64,000 nucleotides of DNA from Zantedeschia hybrid cultivar. Lineage: Eukaryota; Streptophyta; Magnoliopsida; Alismatales; Araceae. The stretch covers positions 77,383,150 to 77,447,149 of the forward strand of contig JARZZO010000002.1 in the NCBI GenBank assembly GCA_030544215.1, given 5' to 3'. The position numbers and the translations under genes are program-made. This document shows positions 46,080 to 58,278 of the stretch, one piece after another. How positions within the stretch are numbered: position 1 is the first letter of the stretch; each line of letters begins with the position of its first letter. The notes under the pieces were generated by a model, which made no database searches, was not told the origin of the DNA, and was given only the letters and a program-made list of their open reading frames with translations.

Positions 46080-46460
46080 TCTCCTCCCACCCTTTCTTTC
46101 ATATTTGGATAATCCACTGAAATCTTCCTCCTTTTTTTTACTCCATCGACGTGGATGCACCTCATTAGTTCCTATTTTAAGTATCTTATGACTTCTACCG
46201 GTAAATTTATAAGAAACACCCTCTATCACTACTTTCTTTTTTAAGTGGGTAAGAAAAACAGGAAAAGTTTCCCATGTCTTTACATTCCTCTTCTTTTTTT
46301 TACCCGGTTGATGTGGATGCATCTCATTAGTTCCTGTTTTAAGCATCTCATGACTTCCACCGGTAAATTTATAAGAAACACCCTCTATCACTACTTTGTC
46401 TTTTAAGTGGATAAGAAAAACGGGAAAAGCTTTATGTGTCCTTAACATTCCTCTTATTTT
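46080..46460 (-). repeat. 162-bp tandem repeat keeping an open 54-residue repeat frame
   Basis: Two copies start at GTGGATGCACCTCATTAG (46151) and GTGGATGCATCTCATTAG (46313), 162 bases apart. Because 162 is a multiple of three, a minus-strand frame (46047-46466, 139 codons) reads through both and encodes two similar units sharing FPVFL, VVIEGVSYKFTG and a Lys-rich end. I do not recognise a family; a gene is not shown. Confidence 0.7.
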
Positions 46461-46529
46461 TGTCAATTAAATGTTGCCATTTCATTTTAAAGTAAAATAG
46501 TACACAAGGGAGAAGAAGATGAGTGCATC

Positions 46530-47780
46530 ACGGAGTACAACATGAAGGAACATGGAACCAATCATGGCCATATCCTGTAAGGATTGATACAAAACAAAAC
46601 TAGCATCCACAGAAATTACAAAAGTGCCATAAAGGTATATAAAGAAGACAGGCGGTCCTTGAAAACCTCCTCCAAAGAGTAAAAGACTTTGACCAGGAAC
46701 CTCCAAAGAGTAAAAGACTCTGAAAAATGACATCCGCTTTCTATCTTAACTGATGGAGGAAGAGTGCCACCAACAAAAGGTAAAAAATGGGTTGCAAGGA
46801 AGAAGCAACTGATGCAGAAGTAAGGAGCTCGAGATGAGCACATATATGCGAGCTTCTATAAGGGAGCCAGAGGCATCAAGTGATTCTTCCATAGGCTCAA
46901 AGCCAGGAACTATTGCGAGAAGGCACATGACTGAAATCTAGCTAGAAGAAGATGTCTTCCATAAGAGGATTCCCAACACAAAACAACTAAGTCTTGTTAA
47001 GGAGCAAGAGAGATAAAAGCGAGAGAAAAAGAGAGGTGGAGACACTAAGAGGATATGAGAAAACTAATGGACAGCTCATCCAGAGTTGACAAACGACATA
47101 ATCCAATGGTATGTCAAGAGGAGGGCAACCAAGGGGCAAAAGGTCAGAGCTAGGAAAGCCATCTGACCAAAGACTGCTCAGTAAAAATAAGAAAACAAGG
47201 GTGGGGCAAGGAGGAGTGGTAGAGAATGGGAGGGGTCAGGGACGATGGTAGATAGGAGAGGTGACGAGGGAGCCCATGCTAGCCACATCCTATATGAAGT
47301 AATACAAAGTAGAGCTAACATCCACATAAGTTACAGAAGTGCCATATTGGCATAGAAAAAAGACTGGCAGTTGTTAGAAACCTCCACCGAAGAGTAAAAT
47401 ACTATAAAAACCAACATCCATTTTCTATCATGATTGGCAGAAGAATAGCACCACCCACAAAGGGCAAAAATGCGTTGCAAGGAAGAAGCAATTGATGATG
47501 AAGTAAGAAGTTCGAATGAACATACTGCCGATAGGGCATGTAATGAGTGCATATCTGCAAGCTTTTATAAGGGAGCCGGAGACCCTAAAAGATTCTTTTG
47601 CATGGCTTAGAGCCAAAAAATGTTGTGAGAAGGTGCAACACTGAAACCTAGTTGGAAGAAGTTGTCCTTAACAGGGATGCTTTTCCTAATCCAAAATCAT
47701 TAAATCTGGTCGAGGGGAAAAGGGAGAGAAAAGTGAGAGAAAATGGGAGGTGAAGACACCAAGAGGTCAAGAGAAAACCT
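46530..47780. repeat. Diverged tandem duplication of about 500 bp
   Basis: 46530-47070 and 47275-47780 share, in order, TAGCATCCACA/TAACATCCACA, AAGTGCCATA, TTGCAAGGAAGAAGCAA, TATAAGGGAGCC and GGAGA-ACACTAAGAGG type words. They look about three-quarters identical with indels. The function is unknown; it could be internal repeats of a dead transposon. Confidence 0.65.
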
Positions 47781-47980
47781 ATGCATAGACAACGTGATAA
47801 GAATATGCAAACAAAAGAGTGGGGGTTGGCGGGGAGGGAGAGGTTGAGGAAACTTCCCCCATCCATATGCATAGACAATGACAAGAAGTGCCAAAGGTCG
47901 GTGAGGTTTCCACAGATTAGGTAGGAGTTCGCTCCCACTGAAAGTGGACTCCTTTATTAGTTCTTCCCTTCTCACAAAGT

Positions 47981-50900
47981 GCTATTTACAAATGTTTAGT
48001 TACTATATTAGAAAGTCTACTAATATTAAGCTCAATATTATTATTTTTAATAAAGAATGTTCGGTTAACTGTTATTAATTTTAATATTCATATACTTATA
48101 AAGTGTATTGTGATATCAAATTCAATACAGATCTTTAGCTGAATTGAAAATGGCATCTTTGGTTAAGTACTATTAATTTTAATTTCTAAAGATCTTCTCT
48201 GCTCTTTCTTTTCACCTCTAATTCTTTCTTTTTCCTTCCATTGTCATCTTCTATATTTTTTAATATTAATATTATCTCAAAATATCAATATTAAATTAAC
48301 GTTACATTAAAATAAATACTCCAACCAAACAAGGCATAGGTAGTTATTTACAACAATTCTTTAAGTTAACTTGTATTCAACTTCTAATTATAAATATTAC
48401 TGGGTTTTATAAGTTTCGCTTGTTGTTTTAAGGAAAAGACATTGTATTCTAGAACTCATTTATGTTGTCTACATTATTAGTAGTTGGTTTCTAATTAAAA
48501 GTTTAAATTAAAATCTTTTAGACTTGGAAGAAAATATAAGATTATGATAAAAGATTTGACAAAGGACAAATATCTTTTAATTGGAAATATGTTTGCACTT
48601 TCACTAATTCCAATCCAATTATTTTGAGGGAGAGGACCCTAAAGCCAATAATGTAGCCTTTCCTTGCTGTATTTTAGGTTTTAGTGAAAATATATTTCTC
48701 ACATTGGAGTAAAAGTGAAATTGTCGCAGAAAGTACAACTTATGTAACTATTTGATGTCATACCCATAACAATAACCCCAACTTAACACTGTTCCCCTTA
48801 AAAGTAGAAACCGTCTAATTTTCAAAGAAAGTTTCATTAGGTATGTCTTAATGTAAATGTCCAAAATCACTTGTATCTACTCCCATTTTGTACCTACTCC
48901 CATTTAATATTTTTTGTATTAAAAGAGAAACTAAAAATTGCTTTCATTCAAAATTTTCATCAGACATGGCTTAAATGGGAAAGTAAAGATGCCTTTTGAA
49001 ACCCTTATATGTAAGAAATATATTGTACAGAGATTTATTTGATTTGATCTTTCAATTTTTTTGCGTGAATTTTTTATGGGATTTTGGGTTTTAAAAAGGA
49101 CTAAAAGATTTTCATATATAAATTGATAATATATCCGTTATGTATAACTCTTGTTGAAAACGGATGGATCTTATCTAAATGCATCACTTGCGACGGGGAT
49201 ATCATTTGGAAATATTTTTGGGATGATTTAAAATAAATTTGGGTGTCTTCAAACAAGCATTAGTAGTTTCCTTATGTGTTAATTTCATTATAACTAAGAT
49301 AAAAAGATAATTTTTGTACAGTGATATTTACTACACTACTTATGTGAACTTGTATGGTCGGGTATGGGTACGCAATAATAAATATTCTTTTATTTTTTAA
49401 ATTCAAAAAGAGATTAAGGGAACCATCCATACCGTCCATTTAAAAATTTTAAAAAATAGAGAAAATGATCTAGTTTTTTTTTTTTTTAACTATCTATTGA
49501 AGTAAAAAACTCTCTTAGAGTTGCTTCCTCCCCTTGAGTTTTAATAAAAATATATTATTACCAAGTGCCACGGTTTGCTGCACCAAGTATTTCTTTTTCT
49601 TTTATGGAATCTAATGAAACGAATGGGTGGCGATGTGGAAGGAGAAAAGGTCTCTACTTAGGTCAAAAGACAGAAAATGGTTTAATAAAGCAAAGAAAGC
49701 CATAAAACAAGTATGACAACAATTCATAATCACTTGAAAAACCCTATCAGGATTGTAGATAATGAATTACACTAGTTACCTTTTTTTCTTGTATCAGGTC
49801 AGCATATGTCGGAAAATTCGATTACTTTTTGTAACCATGAAATCTTGGAAATGTCATTTTAAGAGATTATTTAACCCTACTCAGAGGTTGATCATGGGTT
49901 GTATGCAAATGAGCTGGATTCAGTGCAGATCTAAACAAATTCATGATCATATTATGCTATCAAGTTCGAAAGATGATCCATTAACCATATTTTTAGTGTA
50001 CCATATGTATTTAGTCGGATAACTTCGTCTCCGTTACTTTATCTTATCTACATGCATGTCAATTTAAAAGGATTTTTCATTAACTAGACTATAAGCTAAG
50101 TTGGATAATCATTTTATCGGTTGTCATTTGTGTCCTTAATCATGGGTAAGATAAAATTTATCTCATCTTAAAAAAAGAGAGTAATAATACATCAAATTTT
50201 TGATATCAGATAGGATGTCATCTTTTTTTACATTTAGTCCAAAAGTCTAAATAAAAATCAACAATACATTTTGGGCCTGAATATTCTAGTTGTCAAATAG
50301 TTCTCTTGCACTATCAGTTTTTCTTTTTGGTAAAAATGTCATTTCATTTTAACCCATGAATCATACAAACATGAAGATCAAAATACCCCCCCCTTGCAAG
50401 GAGCATACTATACCTATAACCCATGCTTCCTTTACAAGTACAAAACAACTAACAATGGGGGTGTTGATGGGATGGATGTTTGGTGGTAGTGAGTGTACTG
50501 GCAAAGCTGGCATGTAACTATTAGAAGTTGGTTTGAAACAACCAACAATATGACAACTTGACTTGTATCTGGCCATGTGTTGTTACAGTTGCAAAGCATG
50601 TGCATATGATTTTTGTCTGTTACAAGAAAAATTCCACACATAATAGGGGGTTTGATTGTTGTTATTAAATATCTGTATGAGTATTAGCTTTAATATTACC
50701 ACTAATAGTTGATGTTTGATTATGTTCTGTCAATTTTAATGTTTATATACTAGAGAAACATGTTGTGGTACCAAATTTACTAAAGTTGTCCACCTACATC
50801 AAAATACTAGGCTTTATTTTTTAGAGCCTCAAGATTCTCTCTCTTCTCTCTTCCTCAATACTATTTTTTTCCTTTCTTTCAGTGACCCACCAGATTCCTC

Positions 50901-51034
50901 TAATAGTGATTTCAATATTGATCTGTAGGTCTCAAAAATATTAGTGTTGAAACTCATATTATACCAAAGTTAATATTCCAAATAAATGGACATAAAGATG
51001 CCTCTAGTTAGGCGTGGCCCCAGCCAAACAGAAA
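47981..51034. other. AT-rich intergenic DNA
   Basis: No gene or clear element recognised. Homopolymer runs occur near 49480. The right end of a possible further repeat-family copy (GTTTGCTGCACCAAGTATTTC) lies near 49570-49592. Confidence 0.5.
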
Positions 51035-51382
51035 AGAGATACTTGTTGCAAAGCTAGGGGCATCGAAATCCAAATTGGATTGCAATACTCTCATCCGATT
51101 ACCAAGATTATTAGATGGCTGCGCCAAGTGGGCATCTGTCGTTGCTGCCAGATTGTGTTTCATATGAACTTTTCTTTACTTTTTCTTGATCGTCTAATCG
51201 GTGATCGGATAGTATGGATAGCGGCTGTGGATGATCTTTGAGCTCGACAATCTTTTTAAGTAAAGAGGAGTGGATGGATGCACTGCCGTCCGATCTTGTT
51301 GATCAGATCAAGACCGGACCGTAACGTCTAGGACACTGCAACCTAAATTGCAATGCCCCAATCATTACAGCAAGTATTACTT
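51035..51382. mobile_element. AGTAATACTTG family, copy E
   Basis: Left end AGAGATACTTGTTGCAAAGC, right end CATTACAGCAAGTATTACTT, with GATCGGATAG and GATCAGATCAAGACCGG inside. Non-coding. Confidence 0.55.
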
Positions 51383-51449
51383 GATAGACAATTTCAAGTT
51401 CAATCTTGGCCTCAGCTGACTTGCTTTTTCAACAGTGTAATATCGAAAA

Positions 51450-52065
51450 TGGATTTTTGCAAATCCTTTATAACATTCTATATTTGTAGATAACTTCCTG
51501 TAAGATTAATGTTTGCTTATAACCCCCTTAACTATGGTATTATTTGAATGCTTGAATTAAAATATCATTACCTTACATAAAATATGTGAAAGCTATTTAC
51601 TGAAAATACTAATAATACTCTCAATTAAAATGTCACCACTTCATAGGAAAAATCAAATAGACATCCACTCGTAAGCTTGTTGTATATATTTAGCATAAAA
51701 ATATTTTTATTTATAGCACATAATTTTAAATAGAAAATATTAATAATTTTTTGTGCTGAATATTTACAACAAGCTTATAGGTAAATATCTATGTGATTTT
51801 TCCTATGAGGTATTTATATTTTAGTTGAGTATATTATTGGTATTTTATTTCATAAGTTTCACATATTTTATATTGAGTGAAAATATTTTAGCTCAAGTGA
51901 AATTCAAAAAAATTACATAGTTAAGGAATTATAAATTCAGGAAAAAACCCACATAATTAAAAGATTACGTGCAAATACTACTATAGTTAAGAGGATTATA
52001 CATAAATATGAATTTTTCAAGAAACTATCTACAATTTGGAAACCTCTTAGGAGGTTATTAAGATC
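51450..52065. repeat. Foldback (large imperfect palindrome), about 620 bp
   Basis: Left arm 51450-51720 and right arm 51730-52065 are reverse complements. Paired words: GTAAGCTTGTTG with CAACAAGCTTAT; AGGAAAAATCAAATAGA with CTATGTGATTTTTCCT; AAAATATGTGAAAGC with AAGTTTCACATATTTT; CCTTAACTATGG with ACATAGTTAAGG; TTTGTAGATAACTT with AACTATCTACAA. The loop is AT-rich. No coding capacity. Confidence 0.85.
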
Positions 52066-53680
52066 CTATTAAAAAAATTAGCGAACTAAAGCTCGACATA
52101 CGTGCTATCTGATCTTTGATCGAAAAGGTATAAAAAAGGAGGGATCCAGTCTACATTTGATCCCATGGCTTGAGTTACATTAGGATGCTATTGAACCACG
52201 GCAATTAAGTGGCTGCATGAAAAGTTATTAAATATAGATGCATAGACATTTAATGACACCTGGCAAGAGCCTCTAACTTAGGCCATCAAAGTCTACAAAA
52301 ATAATAAGCATAATATTTATTTAAAGTATTTGATATATAAAAAACATCTATCATAAAATATAGAAAAATTATACATGAGTTGGTCCGATCATAGTTATTT
52401 TTTGCCATGTCTGTTTGTGGATTTATAATTGGAAGTACTTTTAAACTTCCAACTAATTTCATTGAAAGAGGGAGAAAATTTTGGTATGTAAGAAGCTATT
52501 TATATAATGTTTTCTTTGCATTTTAATTTATCGACTCGACATTCTCCTGCACCGTGCTGCCATATATCTGTTAAAGGATTGTTTTTTTGAGCAGGATTAG
52601 AGGATCTTAATTATATGATTTTATGTGAATAAAATGCATCAATTGTTTTCATCATCTTATACCTTGATAGGAAGGAGACTTAAGTGAGAATCTTGTGGAC
52701 TATCTTTTTTTTTTCTAAAACTTTCTCTACAGTATACTAAATTCTCACACAGTTTGAGTGTGGAATGCACCATGTGTCAAATGCAAAAGAAAAACTCATA
52801 AAAAGAAAGGAACGCTTCTATGAAGGACTCTTTGCAAACTTATAACCTTTCTTGGGATTTTATTTGTAAAATTGATGTCCTTATTTTTTATATTATTTTT
52901 AATAACTTCACTACATCATAATATTTGCAAAAATATCTCTATTCTCGCTGTTGGTTAGAATTCCATTAGTATCTCTTATATAATTTCAATTAAACTTTTA
53001 ACTAAAGCTAAAAGAGTCTGTGATACCCTTACTCTTTCCTCAACTTTCTTTCCCTTCTGTCATCTCTCTCTTTCTTTCTCTTGACATGATATGTCCAGCA
53101 AAGAATTATTTTTATAGAGATATTTTTGTTCAATATTAAATTTGACACTTGAAGAAAGGATATTTGCCGCATCTTTGATAGAAACTGTAGGAATGTTTTT
53201 GTAAGCATTGTAATGAAATAAAGTTATTAAAATAATATGAAAGTAGGACCATTGATTCACGAAAATGTCTTCTATCAATGTAATTACTTCATACAATAAT
53301 GAAACTAAAGTTTTCATGTATATCTATTATAGTTATTCATATGCATTATAGTAGCAAACAATCTAACTACGTATCTATGAGCATCATCAGGCATCCCCGT
53401 GGTATAACTCCAAGTAGGACTATAAATGGTATAGGTCTGGGAAGACCCATATTTGAAATGAATATGCTTAGAATTGTAATTAACTTAATAACATTAACAG
53501 ATAAATGAGTAAATAGGTTGAGTCTTGGGTCTCCTTTTTTTAGTTTGACGTTAAAGATAAATAAGTCTAAGGAGGAATTAATTTATCTTAAATTGTATAC
53601 AATACACCTCTTAATGGACTTAAATTTGGACCTAAAATCATACAAATCCGGTTACAAATCTGTACAATATATGGTAATAT
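52066..53680. other. AT-rich intergenic DNA
   Basis: No gene or element recognised; only a CT run near 53060-53080. Confidence 0.5.
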
Positions 53681-53682
53681 AA

Positions 53683-53832
53683 TTCACATTATGTAATTAG
53701 TATATTTGGCTTCAAAATTAATAAGCTCAAACAGATCTCACACAAAATTAATAAGCTCAAACAGATCTCGTGTGTTCACATTATGTAATTAGTATATTTG
53801 GCTTCAAAATTAATAAGCTCAAACAGATCTCG
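53683..53832. repeat. 92-bp tandem repeat with a nested partial copy
   Basis: TTCACATTATGTAATTAGTA starts at 53683 and again at 53775. Between them AAATTAATAAGCTCAAACAG is repeated once more, so the order is full, partial, full. Confidence 0.85.
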
Positions 53833-54330
53833 GACAACAAAAACTTCGACAAAGTCGTTGTTCTGGCTCAGAGGGTCCGAAGATATCGGTTCCGGATCCT
53901 CCCCCCCTTGACAGACCACTTGAAATGGGTCCTTCTTGACCTCTTCTTCATTAACAAGTACGGGAAATGGGCCTTGCCCGCCGGGTCTGGCCCGGTGATT
54001 CGGGCGTGGACGACCTTGGAGATTCGGTACAAATCAAAAATCGGGTGGCAACGTGACTCCATTAATGTATCGAGACCCACATGGTCTTTACGGGCTCATC
54101 GGGTAGGGAGGGGTCTTCCAATGCCTGGTTGCCTTTGACCAAAGAGGAGGAAGTGAGTAGGCAATCTTTTTTTTCTTTTTCTTGTGCATGTCATCAAAGT
54201 GAAGAAACGAGATCTTTTGAACCTTCCTCCTCTGGGTCAGTGTGTACTCCTAGACTCATGAGGGAGAAAGATGATAGGATACATCTCATCATTTTATGGT
54301 CAAATGATTCATTTATCTTCCTCTCATGAG
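53830..54330 (+). other. Unrecognised moderately GC-rich open region
   Basis: Frame 53770-54138 reads RVRRYRFRILPPLTDHLKWV and ALPAGSGPVIRAWTTLEIRY. I do not recognise it. It has no plausible promoter or splice pattern that I can see and begins inside a tandem repeat. It could be a captured or decayed gene fragment. Confidence 0.25.
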
Positions 54331-54438
54331 TCTAAGGACACGTAATAGTTCAGAGGGGGGTAGGGTCTAGAGGATCTCATTTCTAGAGTGAAGGCAAATG
54401 ATGGGCCCAATCTGATATGAATAGAGGTATACAAAGGT

Positions 54439-55200
54439 TAGGGCTGTCAACGGAGTGGATATCACAGTATCTGACTCCGCTCCGTTTAATATTATTGGAA
54501 TATCTAACTCCGGATGTTATTCGACAGATAATAAAATTTTTTATCCGAATTCGACTCAACCGTATAATATCCGAATTCGGTTGGTAATCCGAACAGTTGA
54601 TTATTTCAACTTTATCTTATAACTTAATGACTTGCAAATTTTATTTTTTGCATAATTCATGAATATAATAGATTAAAATTAATAAATATTCAAGTTATAA
54701 ATATCTAGATAAATTTTAACAAATAACTTAAACAATTTACCTAAATAAGTAAAATTATTAAAAATAAAAAATCACAACAAAATTTATTATTATTACTTAA
54801 CATGTCTTAAGAATACTTCAAATATCAAATTACCGTTTATTTAAACATACAAATATAATTAAAATTAATATTTATCAAAATACATAATCGGTCGGATAAT
54901 AATTGGAGCGGATACCTATTTTTCGTTTCCGCTTCGAATATTAGTCGGATAATTAAACAATTTACCTAAATAAGTAAAATTATTAAAAATAAAAAATCAC
55001 AACAAAATTTATTATTATTACTTAACATGTCTTAAGAATACTTCAAATATCAAATTACCGTTTATTTAAACATACAAATATAATTAAAATTAATATTTAT
55101 CAAAATACATAATCGGTCGGATAATAATTGGAGCGGATACCTATTTTTCGTTTCCGCTTCGAATATTAGTCGGATAATTAAACGGATATTCGAATATGTC
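54439..55200. mobile_element. hAT-like left end with internal 225-bp tandem repeat
   Basis: Starts TAGGGCTGTCAACGGAG, the inverse of the end at 8784. Near its ends it is rich in CGGATA/TATCCG words typical of this type. A 225-bp unit is repeated in tandem (54727-54951 and 54952-55176). No matching right end is seen, so it is truncated or the end is degraded. Confidence 0.5.
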
Positions 55201-55663
55201 CGTCGGATGTTCTAATCGGATGCGGATACGAATCAGAGTCGGATATTATCTCATGCATGATACATCTATTGAAGAACTTTTCGAATTTTCTCTACTCTAT
55301 TCGATATAGAATTAAGTTTAGTTAGTGCGGAATTCTTCTTCAATGGGAAGTGGAAAGCTTGTTTAAGTTAGGAAGTAAAGATGAATTGAGTTCAATGTAT
55401 CACATCCATCATGTATAAACGATCCACTTTTTATCATTAGAGGTCAATTAGCTAACTTTGGTGGTTGCCCTCACAAGTAGCCCATGGCTCAAATTGGTGG
55501 TGGAAGGGTGGGGCTGACGTCAACTCAGCACGGCCAATGTGAACACCAAATAATTTAGCCAATAAGAGTCGTTAAGTCTTATGCTCTACAAGTTGGACAA
55601 GGAACAAGGCATGGTCCAGCCCACCAGTCTGTTGTCTTCCTCCCATGTGGTGGTCGTGGCAGG

Positions 55664-56307
55664 TAGGGCTGGCAATGAGCCGAGCCGAGCTGAGCTTTGC
55701 ATGGCTCAGGCTCGGCTCGGGTCAATGGAGCTTGGCTCGAGCTCGGCTCGACTCGTTTTCGCCAGGCTCGAGCTCGGCTCGGCTCGAGCTCGAACTAATA
55801 AAATTTGGACATATGCGATTTAATTTTAGTCATTTGATGCAGAATGAGGATTTTTTAGTATTCTTATTCAAACTTGTGTAATAATACTCTATCAAGACAT
55901 ATAAAATAAAAACTAATCAATTCAATTAAAATCCCAAGGAAGACAATTAAATGCATAATAAAAAATGAACAAGAACCTTAATGGGCAGATTTTGAACTCA
56001 ATTAAATATGAATATAGACCTTTTGTGATAATACTAACTACATATATGAAAATTTAAACGCGGGACACGGATGGAATGCCACTTTGATCTAGTTTGGAAA
56101 AATTAAAAAAAACATGTTAAATATTTCGAGCCGGCTCACGAGCTCACGAGCCGAGCTACCCTAAGCTTGAGCTCGACTCGTTAAGCTATTCGAGCTTCTA
56201 CTTAAGCTTGAGCTCGGCTCGTTTGACATTTCGAGTCGAGCCGAACCGAGCTGAAATCGAGCCGAGCCCGAGCGACTCGCGAGCGGTTCGGCTCATTGCC
56301 AGCCCTA
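55664..56307. mobile_element. Non-autonomous hAT-like element, 644 bp, perfect 8-bp target duplication
   Basis: Terminal inverted repeats TAGGGCTGGCAATGAGCCGA and TCGGCTCATTGCCAGCCCTA match perfectly. GTGGCAGG occurs directly outside both ends (55656-55663 and 56308-56315). Subterminal regions are packed with GAGCTCGGCTCG words. The interior is AT-rich with no transposase. Confidence 0.93.
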
Positions 56308-56409
56308 GTGGCAGGCTATGATGAGTTCAACCTGATACAAAGCCTTGGATAAGATTTGCTTCAGAGTCGGATCCACTTGAGGCAAGGCAGGCCTGGCCAA
56401 TAGAGATAT

Positions 56410-56640
56410 ACCACGTCCAGCACGAGTAGTACAACGGATATGTTTCTTCCTCCACGCGAGGGAGGTCGCGGGTTCGCCTTTCATCTGGACGGGTAGTTTT
56501 TATCTTGTGAAATTCTCGCTAGCTGGCGGAATACTTGTCCTTCAGGCAGAATTTGTGTTAAAATCTCTATTTATGAAAGGATTCGAATCTAACTCTTTGA
56601 GTTGGTGCTGTAATCACTGTGCCACCTTGATCAAAAAAAT
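56410..56640. mobile_element. tRNA-related (SINE-like) remnant
   Basis: Plus strand has GTACAACGGATATG and GAGGTCGCGGGTTCGCC, resembling RNA polymerase III A and B boxes. On the minus strand the far end reads GGTGGCACAGTGATTACAGC and GATTCGAATCC, another A/B-box-like pair. No full tRNA cloverleaf can be drawn. It may be a SINE or two pseudo-tRNA pieces. Confidence 0.35.
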
Positions 56641-57678
56641 TATATAGAGATATACGACATTATATATACCTTAATCTTCACATGGTTGAGGTGGAGACGA
56701 TTCGGATTGGATAGGGTCAACGCCAAGGTATAGAACTGTTTGCTCGGAATTTGATTCAACTTTACCTCGATTCCACATCCCACATGTTAGGATAGGACAC
56801 AATTGAGAATATGAATCAAATAGAATTAGGGTGAGATTGGGTCAAATTCTCCGACCTTAATCCAACTACAAGATGGAGGATTGGATTTTAAAATTTTTGA
56901 TCCTTCTAACCTACTTAATTTATAAAAAACTTCTTATCATCTCTCTATATGTAGTAAAAGATTCTGTAATTTCACTTTTATTTCGAAAATGCCTCAGAAA
57001 ATTTGAAAAGAAATCCACATATATTTTAGAAAATCTTAGAAAGATGTAATCTTGTTTAAATAAAAAAGAGATTACAGGAATTTTTTACTGAATAGATAGA
57101 TTATGAACAATTTCCCTATAATAAGTAAATTAGAATCAAAAGTCAAGAAGAACTATAAAGGACCTTCACTCCTGCATGACTCGTTTTCCTCTTTTCCTTA
57201 ATGAAAAATATTAGTTGCAATAAGTGAATTAGAATTATGAGGGCAGTTGGGGAATTATGTAACTCAGATGGCATTTACGTAGCTTGAATATGAAGATAAG
57301 AAAAAGGGTAACACTTGGTCTGCAGCGTACGTGGAGAGTAGTAAATCTTTTTTTGTTTTTTATTTTTTTAAAATTTTTTAAATCGATTCTATCACGTCCG
57401 ACACTTCTTCTATGGACCAATGTTAGATCAAACGATCTAAAAAAATTTGAAAAATAAAAAATTGTGTCCAATAAACAATGATTTTTTACAGTTTATTGGG
57501 CTTAATTTTTACTGCTATTGGCACAATGCATTTGCTTGGCTCAATAAGATCGGCTCACCCAAGATCCATCAAGTCAGGTCTGATTAGCCCAATTTCGCCA
57601 GCCCAGGTCATTAGGCTCAACTCGGCTGGCCCAATTCCTTTGGTCCTTTTGTCTCGTCCCATTCCTATTAGCCCAAAG
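56641..57678. other. Intergenic DNA
   Basis: No gene. 57305-57480 carries interior motifs of the AGTAATACTTG family (GATCAAACGATCTAAAAAAA followed by an A-rich stretch) without clear ends. Confidence 0.45.
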
Positions 57679-58055
57679 GAGTAATGCTTGCCGCACAGCA
57701 CACAGCAGTGCAGGACCATCCAATACTACAGATCGAACGGTAGTGTGAGTTCATCTTACTTTTTAATTTTTTGTCAGAGTTTTTAAAAATTTTGGAGCAT
57801 CTGATTAAAAATCTGACGGTACATATGGAAAGCTCGGGGCGGCCTCGAGCCGATTGTATATTTTTTTCAAAAAAAACTTTTGGAATGCACCTTGATTTAT
57901 GTGTAAAAAAGCTTTTTTTTAGAAAAAATATGCAGTCGGCTCGGAGCTGACTTGAGCTTTCCGGATGTATTGTCGGATTTTTTATCGGAGCTCTAAAAAT
58001 ATTTTAAAAAATCCAACAAGAAAACAAAAAAAGGGACGAGCTCACTGCACGCAAG
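57679..58055. mobile_element. AGTAATACTTG family, copy F (imperfect right end)
   Basis: Left end GAGTAATGCTTGCCGCACAG; right end CACTGCACGCAAG is only a partial match. It contains ATCGAACGGTAGTG and A/T-rich runs, plus a nested inverted pair, GGAAAGCTCGGGGCGGCCTC near 57826 and GGAGCTGACTTGAGCTTTCC near 57943. Confidence 0.4.
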
Positions 58056-58278
58056 ATAGCTTTTCCTACCACTGAGTCAATTTCTAATAAAAGTCTATGA
58101 TAGTACAAGGTGCACAGAAACTACAATAAATCTGTCAGATAAAGATATGGCAGAAATTTTTAGATAAAAAAAAAACGCTAAATATAATATGAGAGTATCG
58201 ACTAATTTAAATTAAATTCTGTAAACGTTAGCTGAAGTTTCAGGTCAAACGGAATGTCACTTCTTTAACATAAGTTAT

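Noticed and set aside
56410..56640. Functional tRNA gene
   Set aside because: A and B boxes occur without a foldable acceptor stem or anticodon arm.
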